NCBI GenBank assembly: GCA_905215405.1
Contig: CAJMQE010000011.1
Coordinates: forward strand, 1-61,972
Reading direction: 5' to 3'
DNA length: 61,972 nucleotides
DNA from: an uncultured bacterium
GTDB taxonomy: Bacteria > Bacillota > Clostridia > Lachnospirales > Lachnospiraceae
Shown piece by piece: positions 25,419 through 34,161 of the stretch. A program made the position numbers and the translations under genes. The first letter of the stretch is position 1. Each line of letters opens with the position of its first letter. The notes beneath the pieces were generated by a model that had not been told where the DNA came from, did not search any database, and saw only the letters and a program-made list of their open reading frames with translations.

Positions 25419-28400
25419 GTGGATAAATACGAATTAAATATAAAACTTGAGCAAATTAAAAAATTAGTTGGCAAAAAAGATTATACAACAGCAGCGAAGA
25501 TCGCCAAAGAAATGGACTGGCGTAAGGTGAAAGACTGGACGACTCTTGCGCTGATCATTAATGTGCAGGAAGCAGCTGGTGATTACGAAGAAGCCAGAGA
25601 TACAGCCATTCTTGCTTATAACAGGAATCTTGGGGGAAGACGACTTGTTTATAAGCTGACACAGCTTTTTATCAAAATGCATGAATTTGAAGATGCAGAA
25701 GATTTATATAAAGAATATATCAAAATGTCTCAGCATGATGTGAATCGTTACATCCTGCTTTATGAATTACGTAAAGCGCAGAATGCAGCTCCAAGAGAAC
25801 AGATTACGATTCTTGAAGAGTACAAAGAGCATGAGATCGATGAAAGATATCTGTTTGAACTGGCAGAACTCTATAGCAGAGCAAACAGAATTGAGGACTG
25901 TATCAAAGAATGTGATGAAATTATACTCTGGTTCCAGGATGGCATTTATGTAGAAAATGCAATCCGTTTAAAACAGCAGTATACATCAATTACTGCATCC
26001 CAGCAGAAGATCCTAGACGAAGCTGATAAAGAAAAGGAAGGCCTGGATCTGGACAAGACGCAGGAAATGCAGTTCGCAGAAGCAAAAGAAAAGGCGAGAA
26101 TACAGGAAGATGAAATAGAAGAAGCATTTCGTGAGCAGACTAATAATGCAGAGCAGACAGAGGAAAGCGATGCACAAGCAGCAGAAGAGACTGAGTCTGT
26201 TGTAGCACATGACCAGCAGGAGACCTCTTTTGAGCAGGCAGAGGAAGAAGAGTCTGAAGAAGAGGATGCCAGAGAAGATGGTACGGAATCAAAAGGGATT
26301 ATCAAATCTCTGTTCAGAAAAGCATTTGGTGCTTCTGACGAAGAGAAAGCGGTAGAGGAAAAGGCTGATGAAGAAACGGACGGAACACAGGAAACTGCTG
26401 AAGTTCAGGACGATCAGGTAGTAGAGTCTGCAGCAAAAGATAGTCAGGAAGTGGCAGAGAAAAAAGATGATATTGATACAGTAATGCCAACTTTGTCGGC
26501 AGAAGATTCTGAGAACGATGCTGTCGCAGATAATCAGGATGATACGGTAGACGCAAAAGAAGATTCTGATTCTGGTAGTGTTACATTTACCATTGCTCCC
26601 GATAAATATAAGAGTTCTAAACATGATAAGAATGCACGAGTTCTGGCAAAAAGTCCAGATGAGATATTCCCTGAGAATGATGACATTCAGAAGGCTGGTC
26701 AGTCAATTAAGGAATTAATTGCAAATGCCAGAAAGAAGATTGAAGACAATTACGAAGAAGCAAAGCGTGAAAATGCTGAGCAGAGCCGCATGATTGAAGA
26801 GCAGAACAATCGACTGATCGTTGAAAGTGAACGAGATGCACAGCTTCTTGCATTTAAGAAGGAACGTGGCATGATCGAAGAAGCCAGAAACGAAGAAGAG
26901 GCGAAACTTGCTGAAAATATCAGTGTTCCAGTTGAAGATTACAGTAATATGTATAACACACAGAACATACAGAAAGAAATTGCACGTAATCTGGATCAGC
27001 TGATGAGAGAAAATCCTGATGATGCAGAGTTGTTCCGTACAATGGCAGCAACTGCACCGACTGATATAACTGACAGTGATGAAGAGCTTGAAGAAGATGA
27101 ACAGATCGAAGGACAGTTAAGTCTGGATGACTGGATGCAGGAAATCAAGCATGAAAAATACGGTATGCAGGAAACAAAAGAATTTTCCATGGCAGAATTG
27201 GAAAAGGAACTTGAGGAACGGGAAGCACAGCGTCAGAATTATGAAAGACTGCTTGAAAAACAGCGTGAACTTGCAAAACAGAAAGGGGAACCTTTCAATG
27301 AAGAAGAAGCAAGACGGAAAGCTGAAGAAGAGAATAATGTTCAGTCTGCGAAAACAGATCTTGCAATCAGAACAGGAAAGGCAACTGCTAAGACAGAAGC
27401 TGAGGTAGAAGATGCAAGAGAAGCGGCGAAACTGACGGCTCAGATTGAAGAGAGAGCTGCTAGGGAAGCAGAGAGAATAGAAAGAGAAGTCAGAGAAGAA
27501 TCAAAGGCTCTTGAGATAGAAAAACAGGTTCAGAATGAGCTGGAACAGAACGTGGAAGATCTGGTAGATACTCATACAGATGAGGTGGAAGCACAGACAG
27601 ATGCACAGGTAGAAACACAGAACAGCGAAAATGAACAGGCTGATGCAGAGATACCAGCCGCCGATGATAAAAAGGAACAGCCGGAACTGGAAGCTGCGAT
27701 GACAGATGTTAGCCCTGAAAATGCACCAGAACAGGCGCATGAGAATGAGGCGACTGTAGAGACAGAGTCATCAGATCAGGCAGAACAGGAAGAAATTACA
27801 GCTCCTGATGCTGAGAATACAGCAGAAGCTGACGATAATACAACGCTCGATGAGGAGTCAGAGGAAGAACAGTTACTTGATGAGGATGATTACATTGATA
27901 ACAGTGATTCCAGCGAGGAAGCTGCAGATCAGCAGATTCCGGAAGAAGACAAAGTCAAAGCGGCACCTCGTCACTTTAGTTTCTTTGGAAAGTCTGCGAA
28001 GAACAGAAAGAAAGAACTGGAAGAAGTAACACCTGAAGAATTAGAGCAGGAAGCAATGGAAGAAGCACAAGAAATTCCATCTTCTGTTAGAAAATACTTT
28101 AAGAAGTACAGTGATATGTCAGGACTGGAAGAGCAGCTGGCTCAATACTTTACGACATCAAAAAGTGAAAATGGTATGCTGACATCCAGAACAGGAAATA
28201 TTATTATTTCCGGTAACAGAAGTTCTGATAAGACAAACCTTGCAGTCAGCATTATCAAAGCACTGAATGCCCTTTATCCGGAAAATGCAAGAAAGATAGC
28301 AAAGACAACTGGTGAAAGCATCAATGCAAAGGGTATTGCAAAAGCAATGCCAAAACTGAAAGGAACTGCACTGATCGTTGAAGATGCAGGTGCAATCCAA

Positions 28401-28829
28401 CCAAAACGTATCAACGAGATGCTCAAACAAATGTCCCAGGATACAGAGGGCATGTTGGTCATCTTTGAAGATGCCGATACGGAGATCAATGTTTTAATTA
28501 GTGTAAATCCTACACTGACAAAAGCATTTAATCATAGAATCACTTTGAAACAATATACAGTGAATGAACTGGTAGAAATGGCTAAGAAATATGCAGAAAA
28601 GAGACAGCATGCCATTGATGATGATGCTCTGCTTCAGTTGTATCTGAAGATTGACAGACTTCACTCACAGGTTGACTGTGTTCATCTCGACCAGATCAAA
28701 GAAATTATAGACAAAGCAATTGTGAAGGCAGAAAAACGAGCATCTAGAAAGTTGTTCGGATCTATTAAGAAAAAACGTGGCGACAGAGGAGATATCTATT
28801 TCCTGACAGAAGCTGATTTTAAAGACTGA
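25419..28829 (+). CDS. Large TPR / acidic coiled / degenerate AAA+ protein
   Basis: A 1136-residue protein. Residues 1-200 form helical TPR-like repeats (DYTTAAKIAKEMDW, GDYEEARDTAILAYN, FEDAEDLYKEYIK). About 200-900 are extremely rich in Glu, Gln, Asp and Ala with predicted coiled coil and disorder. The last 230 residues resemble the SpoVK/CbbX branch of AAA+ ATPases: a Walker A position reading GNRSSDKT (932-939, Asp where Gly is expected), a Walker B-like LIVED (985-989) and a lid region (YTVNELVEMAKKYAEKR). No membrane helix is seen. The GTG at 25419 has AAAGGTGG 8 bases upstream and falls after the promoter. Function unknown; scaffold or remodelling role possible. Confidence 0.75.
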   Translation: MDKYELNIKLEQIKKLVGKKDYTTAAKIAKEMDWRKVKDWTTLALIINVQEAAGDYEEARDTAILAYNRNLGGRRLVYKLTQLFIKMHEFEDAEDLYKEYIKMSQHDVNRYILLYELRKAQNAAPREQITILEEYKEHEIDERYLFELAELYSRANRIEDCIKECDEIILWFQDGIYVENAIRLKQQYTSITASQQKILDEADKEKEGLDLDKTQEMQFAEAKEKARIQEDEIEEAFREQTNNAEQTEESDAQAAEETESVVAHDQQETSFEQAEEEESEEEDAREDGTESKGIIKSLFRKAFGASDEEKAVEEKADEETDGTQETAEVQDDQVVESAAKDSQEVAEKKDDIDTVMPTLSAEDSENDAVADNQDDTVDAKEDSDSGSVTFTIAPDKYKSSKHDKNARVLAKSPDEIFPENDDIQKAGQSIKELIANARKKIEDNYEEAKRENAEQSRMIEEQNNRLIVESERDAQLLAFKKERGMIEEARNEEEAKLAENISVPVEDYSNMYNTQNIQKEIARNLDQLMRENPDDAELFRTMAATAPTDITDSDEELEEDEQIEGQLSLDDWMQEIKHEKYGMQETKEFSMAELEKELEEREAQRQNYERLLEKQRELAKQKGEPFNEEEARRKAEEENNVQSAKTDLAIRTGKATAKTEAEVEDAREAAKLTAQIEERAAREAERIEREVREESKALEIEKQVQNELEQNVEDLVDTHTDEVEAQTDAQVETQNSENEQADAEIPAADDKKEQPELEAAMTDVSPENAPEQAHENEATVETESSDQAEQEEITAPDAENTAEADDNTTLDEESEEEQLLDEDDYIDNSDSSEEAADQQIPEEDKVKAAPRHFSFFGKSAKNRKKELEEVTPEELEQEAMEEAQEIPSSVRKYFKKYSDMSGLEEQLAQYFTTSKSENGMLTSRTGNIIISGNRSSDKTNLAVSIIKALNALYPENARKIAKTTGESINAKGIAKAMPKLKGTALIVEDAGAIQPKRINEMLKQMSQDTEGMLVIFEDADTEINVLISVNPTLTKAFNHRITLKQYTVNELVEMAKKYAEKRQHAIDDDALLQLYLKIDRLHSQVDCVHLDQIKEIIDKAIVKAEKRASRKLFGSIKKKRGDRGDIYFLTEADFKD

Positions 28830-28848
28830 TAGAAAGTGACTTGCAATG

Positions 28849-28896
28849 AAAAGCGGATGGAGGATGAAGTTCTCAAATCCGCTTTGCTATTTTCAG
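28849..28896 (+). terminator. Terminator after the TPR/AAA-like gene
   Basis: AAGCGGAT (28851-28858) pairs with ATCCGCTT (28877-28884), followed by an imperfect T-rich run. Confidence 0.6.
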
Positions 28897-28984
28897 GGAT
28901 ACTATAAATTGTTTTATAAAAGTTTTTCACACAAGTGATAAAGAACTCATATACTTCATATAATGAAAACAGGAGGACTATTCA

Positions 28985-30973
28985 ATGACAAATATCGATA
29001 ACTTATCTGTAAACACAATTCGTGTTTTATCAGCAGATGCAATTCAGAAGGCGAACTCAGGACACCCTGGTTTACCACTTGGCTGTGCCCCAATGGCATA
29101 CGAACTTTGGACAAGACATATGAACCACAATCCAGCAGATCCAGACTGGAAGAACAGAGACAGATTCATCCTTTCCGGTGGACATGGTTCTATGTTACTG
29201 TACTCATTACTTCATTTATTTGGATATGGAAATCTTTCTATCGAAGATATTTCTAATTTCAGACAGGTAGGTTCCCTGACACCTGGACATCCTGAATACA
29301 GACATACGGTTGGTGTAGAGGCTACAACAGGCCCACTTGGCGCTGGTATGGGTATGGCAGTTGGTATGGCAATTGCAGAAAGACATCTGGCATCTGTATT
29401 TAACAAGGAAAACTATGATATCGTAGATCATTTCACATATGTACTCGGTGGAGACGGCTGTATGATGGAAGGTATCTCATCAGAAGCATTTTCACTTGCA
29501 GGTACATTAAAGCTTGGTAAACTGATCGTATTTTATGATTCAAATAACATTTCTATTGAAGGTAGCACAAATATTGCATTCACAGAAGATGTTCTGACAA
29601 GATTCAAAGGTTTTGGTTTCCAGACACTTGAAGTAGCTGATGGAAATGATCTTGAAGCAATTGGTAAAGCAATTGAAGAAGCTAAGGCTGATCAGAGCAG
29701 ACCATCTATTATTAAAGTCAATACACAGATCGGATTTGGCTGTCCTGCAAAACAGGGCAAAGCAAGTGCACATGGTGAACCACTTGGTGAAGATAATGTG
29801 AAAGCAATGAAAGAAAACCTTGGCTATCCATCTATAGATCCATTCTATGTAGCACCTGAAGTTTATGATAACTTCAAGGCAGTTGCAGAAAAGAATGCAA
29901 AGTTAGAAGATAAGTGGAATGATTTATTTGCAGCTTACAGCAAAGAGTATCCAGACATGGCAAAACTTTGGAATGAATATTTTGAAGGATTTGACATGGA
30001 TCAGCTGTTTAATTCAGAAGATTACTGGAAGGCAGGAGAAAAAGCAGAAGCTACAAGATCTCTTTCTGGTAAAGTCTTAAATAAGATCAAAGAAGCAATG
30101 CCGAACCTGATCGGTGGTTCAGCTGACCTTGCTCCATCTAATAAGACACATATGAATGAAACTGGTGATTTCTCAAGTGAGAATTACGGTGGAAGCAATA
30201 TGCACTTTGGTGTAAGAGAACTTGCTATGACAGCAATCGGAAATGGTATTATGCTTCATGGTGGTTTAAGAGCGTTTGTTGCAACATTCTTCGTATTTAG
30301 TGATTATGTAAAACCAATGGCAAGACTTTCTGCACTGATGGGCGTACCACTTACATTTGTATTGACACATGATAGTATTGGTGTTGGCGAAGATGGTCCT
30401 ACTCATGAACCAATCGAGCAGCTCGCAATGTTCAGAGCACTGCCTAACTTCTCAGTATTCAGACCTTGTGATGCAGTTGAAACTGCAGCAGCATGGGCTT
30501 ATGCAATTAAGTCTGAAAAGACTCCTACTGCACTGGTTCTTACAAGACAGAATCTTGAACCACAGGCTGGATCTTCAAAAGAAGCACTGAAGGGTGGTTA
30601 TGTAATCGAAGATTCAACAAAGGCAGTTCCAGATGGTATCCTGATGGCAAGTGGTTCAGAAGTAGATCTTGCAGTGAAAGCAAAAGCAGAACTTGCAAAG
30701 ACAGGTATCGATGTCAGAGTTGTCAGCATGCCTTGTATGGATGTGTTTGAACAGCAGACAGCAGAATATAAAGAATCTGTATTACCAAAGGCAGTCAGAA
30801 AGAGAGTTGCTGTAGAAGCACTCAGTGACTTTGGCTGGGGTAAATATGTTGGACTTGATGGCGCATATGTAACAATGAAGAGCTTTGGTGCCAGTGGCCC
30901 TGCAAAACTGCTTTTCGAACAGTTCGGATTTACAGTGGAAAATGTAGTGAATACATTTAAGACACTTGATTAA
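28985..30973 (+). CDS. tkt: Transketolase
   Basis: A full-length 662-residue transketolase, a thiamine-diphosphate enzyme that moves two-carbon units between sugar phosphates in the pentose phosphate pathway. Visible motifs: substrate His27 (SGHPGLPLG), the cofactor motif beginning GGDGCMMEG (Asp157) with the following SNN, the middle-domain GVRELAMTAIGNG, and HDSIGVGEDGPTHEPIEQ. AGGAGG precedes the ATG. A TATAAT at 28959-28964 is a likely -10 element without a clear -35. Codon use is that of a highly expressed gene. Confidence 0.97.
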   Translation: MTNIDNLSVNTIRVLSADAIQKANSGHPGLPLGCAPMAYELWTRHMNHNPADPDWKNRDRFILSGGHGSMLLYSLLHLFGYGNLSIEDISNFRQVGSLTPGHPEYRHTVGVEATTGPLGAGMGMAVGMAIAERHLASVFNKENYDIVDHFTYVLGGDGCMMEGISSEAFSLAGTLKLGKLIVFYDSNNISIEGSTNIAFTEDVLTRFKGFGFQTLEVADGNDLEAIGKAIEEAKADQSRPSIIKVNTQIGFGCPAKQGKASAHGEPLGEDNVKAMKENLGYPSIDPFYVAPEVYDNFKAVAEKNAKLEDKWNDLFAAYSKEYPDMAKLWNEYFEGFDMDQLFNSEDYWKAGEKAEATRSLSGKVLNKIKEAMPNLIGGSADLAPSNKTHMNETGDFSSENYGGSNMHFGVRELAMTAIGNGIMLHGGLRAFVATFFVFSDYVKPMARLSALMGVPLTFVLTHDSIGVGEDGPTHEPIEQLAMFRALPNFSVFRPCDAVETAAAWAYAIKSEKTPTALVLTRQNLEPQAGSSKEALKGGYVIEDSTKAVPDGILMASGSEVDLAVKAKAELAKTGIDVRVVSMPCMDVFEQQTAEYKESVLPKAVRKRVAVEALSDFGWGKYVGLDGAYVTMKSFGASGPAKLLFEQFGFTVENVVNTFKTLD

Positions 30974-31070
30974 GATTAAATGAAACATAGCCAGACAATT
31001 GGAAACACGATTAAATGCAGACGATTAATAGTAGAAGATTAGAAGCTATGTAGAAAAGTATAAATAGAAT

Positions 31071-31127
31071 AAGACAGCATCATATTTGTTGCACAGGTTG
31101 TGTGGCGTATGGTGCTGTCTTTTTTGT
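31071..31127 (+). terminator. Terminator of transketolase
   Basis: AAGACAGCA with further weak pairs matches TGCTGTCTT across a loop of about 25 bases, followed by six Ts. Confidence 0.75.
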
Positions 31128-31137
31128 TATACGAAAA

Positions 31138-31390
31138 TAGATTAACAGGAGTTTATGTAATATATACGATATAACGTACATAAGAACAATGAAAATACAA
31201 ATGTATAAATGCAACTATATACCGTATATAAATGTACAAATAAATGTATATAATTTAGCGCTATAAATGAAAAAAGTAAAAAGAACATAAAAAAAGGCTT
31301 AAAATGAGCTTTTTTAATGAGGCGTTTAAACATTCTATTTTGTAAAAATAGGACCATAAATTTTATAAAACAAAAAAATACAATTTAGGG
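31138..31390. other. AT-rich gene-free interval
   Basis: About 250 very AT-rich bases with overlapping short repeats (variants of ATGTATAAATG and TATATACCGTATA). A weak hairpin (AAAAAGGCT with AGCTTTTTT near 31290-31315) is present. I see no ORF or RNA gene. Confidence 0.4.
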
Positions 31391-31391
31391 G

Positions 31392-31425
31392 TTGACAGCT
31401 TTACGATATTGCGATAATATTAGTC
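31392..31425 (+). promoter_or_regulatory. Promoter and possible operator of the XRE regulator
   Basis: A perfect TTGACA at 31392-31397 and TAATAT at 31415-31420 have a 17-base spacer. An inverted repeat ATATT-gcgat-AATAT overlaps the -10 element, where an autoregulator could bind. Confidence 0.65.
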
Positions 31426-31493
31426 CATAATAAGGAATATGAGATGGAGATACAACACGGAATAAGAGTAAGCTTATTCAGAAAGAGGTTGCC

Positions 31494-31856
31494 ATGGCAA
31501 AGAAAAGCAATGAAAAACTTACGAAAGAAGAGATACTGAAGAGAGAAATTCTGGCACAATACAAGAGTATTCGTCAGTTTGCAATTGAAATGAAAATGCC
31601 TTACAGCTCATTAATGTCAGCACTGGATAAAGGTGTATCAGGAATGGCGTATGAAACAGTCATCAACATCTGCCAGAAGTTAGGCATCAGTCCAATTGAT
31701 TTTTCTAAGAATACGATTGAGAATGTATCGAAAATCGATGAACTTTCCGACCGTACAAAACGTTTGGTCTCTTATTACAGTAAGCTGAATCTGGATGGAC
31801 AGCAGCGATTAATGGAACTCGCTGAAGATTTTTCAGAGCTGAAGCGCTATAAATAG
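31494..31856 (+). CDS. XRE-family helix-turn-helix regulator
   Basis: A 120-residue protein with an N-terminal Cro/CI-type HTH (about 18-75). The recognition part reads SIRQFAIEMKMPYSSLMSALDKGVSGMAYETVINICQKLGIS. The C-terminal 45 residues are helical, perhaps a dimerisation tail (LVSYYSKLNLDGQQRLMELAEDF). GAGG precedes the ATG. An inverted repeat over its own promoter suggests autoregulation. It lies just upstream of the Tad pilus locus, but control of that locus is only a guess. Confidence 0.85.
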   Translation: MAKKSNEKLTKEEILKREILAQYKSIRQFAIEMKMPYSSLMSALDKGVSGMAYETVINICQKLGISPIDFSKNTIENVSKIDELSDRTKRLVSYYSKLNLDGQQRLMELAEDFSELKRYK

Positions 31857-31910
31857 CGTCTTTCCCATTGTTTCGAATGTACTATCGATATTAAATATTA
31901 CATCAATGAA

Positions 31911-31945
31911 CACAGATACTGTTTGTGTGGAGAACAGTATCTGTG
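31911..31945. repeat. Perfect 13-base inverted repeat
   Basis: CACAGATACTGTT (31911-31923) and AACAGTATCTGTG (31933-31945) form a perfect stem with a nine-base loop between two convergent genes. Neither side has a T tract, so it is not a standard terminator. Confidence 0.8.
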
Positions 31946-31959
31946 GTTACACAATACGA

Positions 31960-32214
31960 TCATTGTTCATCTTGCCGAACAAAGGTAGTTCCAGCTAATA
32001 TATCACTTTTATACTGTGCCTCTTTTGCTTTTTGTATGAGGTACTTAAATCTTTTTTGCTCCGAGTTTAATTGATAGATGTAACAGTCAATCAAATCAGG
32101 ATCTACGGCGTTCTCGAAGTTAGAGTATGCTACGTCTAATGCATTTTTAGTTAATGCAATTTCCTCAAGAAGATATTTTTCTTCATAACTAAGAGGTTCT
32201 TTTTCTTTTTTCAA
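31960..32214 (-). CDS. DUF2508 (YaaL-like) family protein
   Basis: An 84-residue soluble helical protein. LEEIALTKNALDVAYSNFENAVDPDLIDCYIYQLNSEQKRFKYLIQKAKE matches the YaaL/DUF2508 pattern, seen near recR in Bacillus; its function is not established. The start is a TTG at 32214 with TAGGG upstream; no ATG or GTG is available. It is divergent from the prepilin peptidase gene. Confidence 0.75.
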   Translation of the reverse strand: MKKEKEPLSYEEKYLLEEIALTKNALDVAYSNFENAVDPDLIDCYIYQLNSEQKRFKYLIQKAKEAQYKSDILAGTTFVRQDEQ

Positions 32215-32304
32215 TTAAAACCCTACTTTCATAATATATTTTTAATATTATAGGCTTTATATGGAAAATCTATACAAGGTCATAAAACTTTTCTAAGGAG
32301 GTGC

Positions 32305-32808
32305 ATGCATATCGCAATACTATTCATGATACCGATCATGGCAGCTGCGGTAGTGTCCGATTATGTATATTTTAAGATTCCCAATGCTATGCTTATCTGG
32401 GGCCTTATTACCGTGGTATTTTATAATCTATGTTGGAAAACACAAAATCATTCATGGCAGAGTCAAATTTTACAGATCTTTTTTCTATTTATCATTCTTT
32501 TTCCGTTCTATCTGCTTAGGGCACTGGGGGCAGGAGATATCAAACTCTTCTGCATCTTATGTGGTTTTTCAGATCTGGGATGTATGAAGCAGTTACTTCT
32601 ATTTTCTTTAGTTCTGGCAGCTGTAGCAGGCTGTATCAGTATATTTTTGGATTATCTTCCGATTATCAAAAACAAATATTTATATACGGGTCCTCCCAAA
32701 CGAGCAGAGGCAAAAAAATCTTACCGTTTTCATAAAATTCATTTTACATATGCCATGCTGGTGGCCATGGCAGTTCTGCTTATGACAGGGAATAAAATGC
32801 CAGAGTAA
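32305..32808 (+). CDS. A24 prepilin peptidase (TadV/CpaA type), first copy
   Basis: A 167-residue membrane aspartyl protease. The two catalytic Asp are Asp19 (VVSDYVYFKIPN) and Asp78 in the GxGD motif (GAGDIK). It has about six membrane segments and lacks the N-terminal methylase domain, as in Tad systems. It would cleave the leader of Flp and TadE-type prepilins. AAGGAGG precedes the ATG. It is separated from the rest of the tad genes by about 310 bases, and a second such protease is encoded at 41543. Confidence 0.85.
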   Translation: MHIAILFMIPIMAAAVVSDYVYFKIPNAMLIWGLITVVFYNLCWKTQNHSWQSQILQIFFLFIILFPFYLLRALGAGDIKLFCILCGFSDLGCMKQLLLFSLVLAAVAGCISIFLDYLPIIKNKYLYTGPPKRAEAKKSYRFHKIHFTYAMLVAMAVLLMTGNKMPE

Positions 32809-33117
32809 TTGTCAGTAAGAGGAGTTTTCAGATAAAGTATGCATCAGGATGCAGGCATAGAGTGCACAGTGAAGAGTTCAGAGTGTAGAGTGCAGCTTGA
32901 AAAGGGAGCAGGATGAGCGGAAAAGAATGAAGAAAGAGTGCAAAAAAAGATGCAGTTGGAGTGAAAAGTATAGGCAAATGGTAGAAGGCTAAAGGCTGAG
33001 CACAACAGGAAAAAGCAGAGAAAAACAGGCCAGCAAAATTTGCAATGGAGCAGTACTCATACAATGGAGAAACTAAAAAGTAGGGAAGCAATAGGCAGAA
33101 AAAAATTGGAGGAGTGT
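32809..33117 (+). other. Gene-free purine-rich interval in the tad locus
   Basis: About 310 bases, strongly purine-rich on this strand, with repeated GAGTGCA/GAGTGTA words and a small hairpin (GCATC/GATGC near 32840). The next ORF is open from 33040, but only the ATG at 33118 has a ribosome-binding site. I see no promoter match worth calling. Confidence 0.4.
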
Positions 33118-34146
33118 ATGAAAGAACAGTTATGTGGAATTTATATGCAGGATGAGGGTTATGCATACCGGTTAATGGGGCTTATGAATGAAGAGAGTAA
33201 GTTTTTATTTCGTCCAGTTGTATTTACAAGCATAGAAAAATTGCAGGGATTCGTAGAGACACAACAGCTCACAGTGTTGCTACTCGATGAAGAATTGACA
33301 ACAGATGAGGTGATGCAGTTGCCAGCATTATATAAAGTAATACTGACAGAGGGAAAAAACAGAACAGAGTTCAATCAATTTGATGAAAAGATGGACTACA
33401 TCAGTTTATTTAAGTATCAGAAAGCAACACAGATTATGGAACGGATTATGAAAGAATGTGCAGGAGAAACAGTCAGACAGACGACACGAGCGAGGGTGGT
33501 CGGAGTATATGCACTGGCGGATGCGGTAGCGAGAACTTCTTTCTCTTTATTACTGGCAGAAGAAATAGCAAAAAAGGATACCAACACGCTGTTTATCAGT
33601 CTGGATCAGTTCTCTGGAACAACAGAATTACTTGCAGAAGTCTCCGATAATAATTTATCAGACTTGTTATATGAGTTCAGAAAAGAAAAAGAGAGTCAGC
33701 AGAAAGAGCAATTTCGGAAGTTTGTGTCATCTATGATCGGAAAATGTGCAACATTTCATTATATTGCACCGGTCAGATGTGCACAGGACATTGAAGATCT
33801 TTCTGAGAGAGAATGGAAAGAGCTAATTGAGTGGCTGAGCGAGGAAGTTGGATTTGATGCCATTATCATTAATATAGGGACGGCTGTAAAATGTCCATGG
33901 ATTTTGTTCGATAGCTGTGATCGGATATATATGACGATCTCAGATTGCGATGCAGAAGCAAGAATGTGCAATGATTTTGATACCTATCTTCTAGAGATGG
34001 GGATGGAACAGATTCAAAGTGAGATTAAAAAAGTAGCTGTAACTAGGGGAACCGATCACTGCTGGAATGGACCAGAATTCTTTGCGAAAGGTGGATATCT
34101 AGAGGAAGCAGCAAGTAAAGAAGCGCAGAGCTTTTTAAATGAATAA
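33118..34146 (+). CDS. TadZ/CpaE-like pilus assembly protein with degenerate P-loop
   Basis: A 342-residue protein placed between the prepilin peptidase and TadA, the position of TadZ/CpaE. Residues 1-110 resemble an atypical receiver-like domain and 120-342 a MinD/ParA-type fold (NTLFISLDQFSG, FDAIIINIG, SCDRIYMTISDCDAEARM). Where Walker A should be, residues 129-141 read GVYALADAVARTS, lacking the invariant Gly-Lys, so ATP binding is doubtful. TadZ normally localises the pilus machine at a pole. The start at 33118 has GGAGGAG upstream. Confidence 0.78.
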   Translation: MKEQLCGIYMQDEGYAYRLMGLMNEESKFLFRPVVFTSIEKLQGFVETQQLTVLLLDEELTTDEVMQLPALYKVILTEGKNRTEFNQFDEKMDYISLFKYQKATQIMERIMKECAGETVRQTTRARVVGVYALADAVARTSFSLLLAEEIAKKDTNTLFISLDQFSGTTELLAEVSDNNLSDLLYEFRKEKESQQKEQFRKFVSSMIGKCATFHYIAPVRCAQDIEDLSEREWKELIEWLSEEVGFDAIIINIGTAVKCPWILFDSCDRIYMTISDCDAEARMCNDFDTYLLEMGMEQIQSEIKKVAVTRGTDHCWNGPEFFAKGGYLEEAASKEAQSFLNE

Positions 34147-34161
34147 GAGAAGGGAGAAGGA

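Noticed and set aside
31494..32214. Toxin-antitoxin pair (XRE regulator plus small minus-strand gene)
   Set aside because: The genes are convergent, and the small protein matches the DUF2508/YaaL pattern rather than any toxin.
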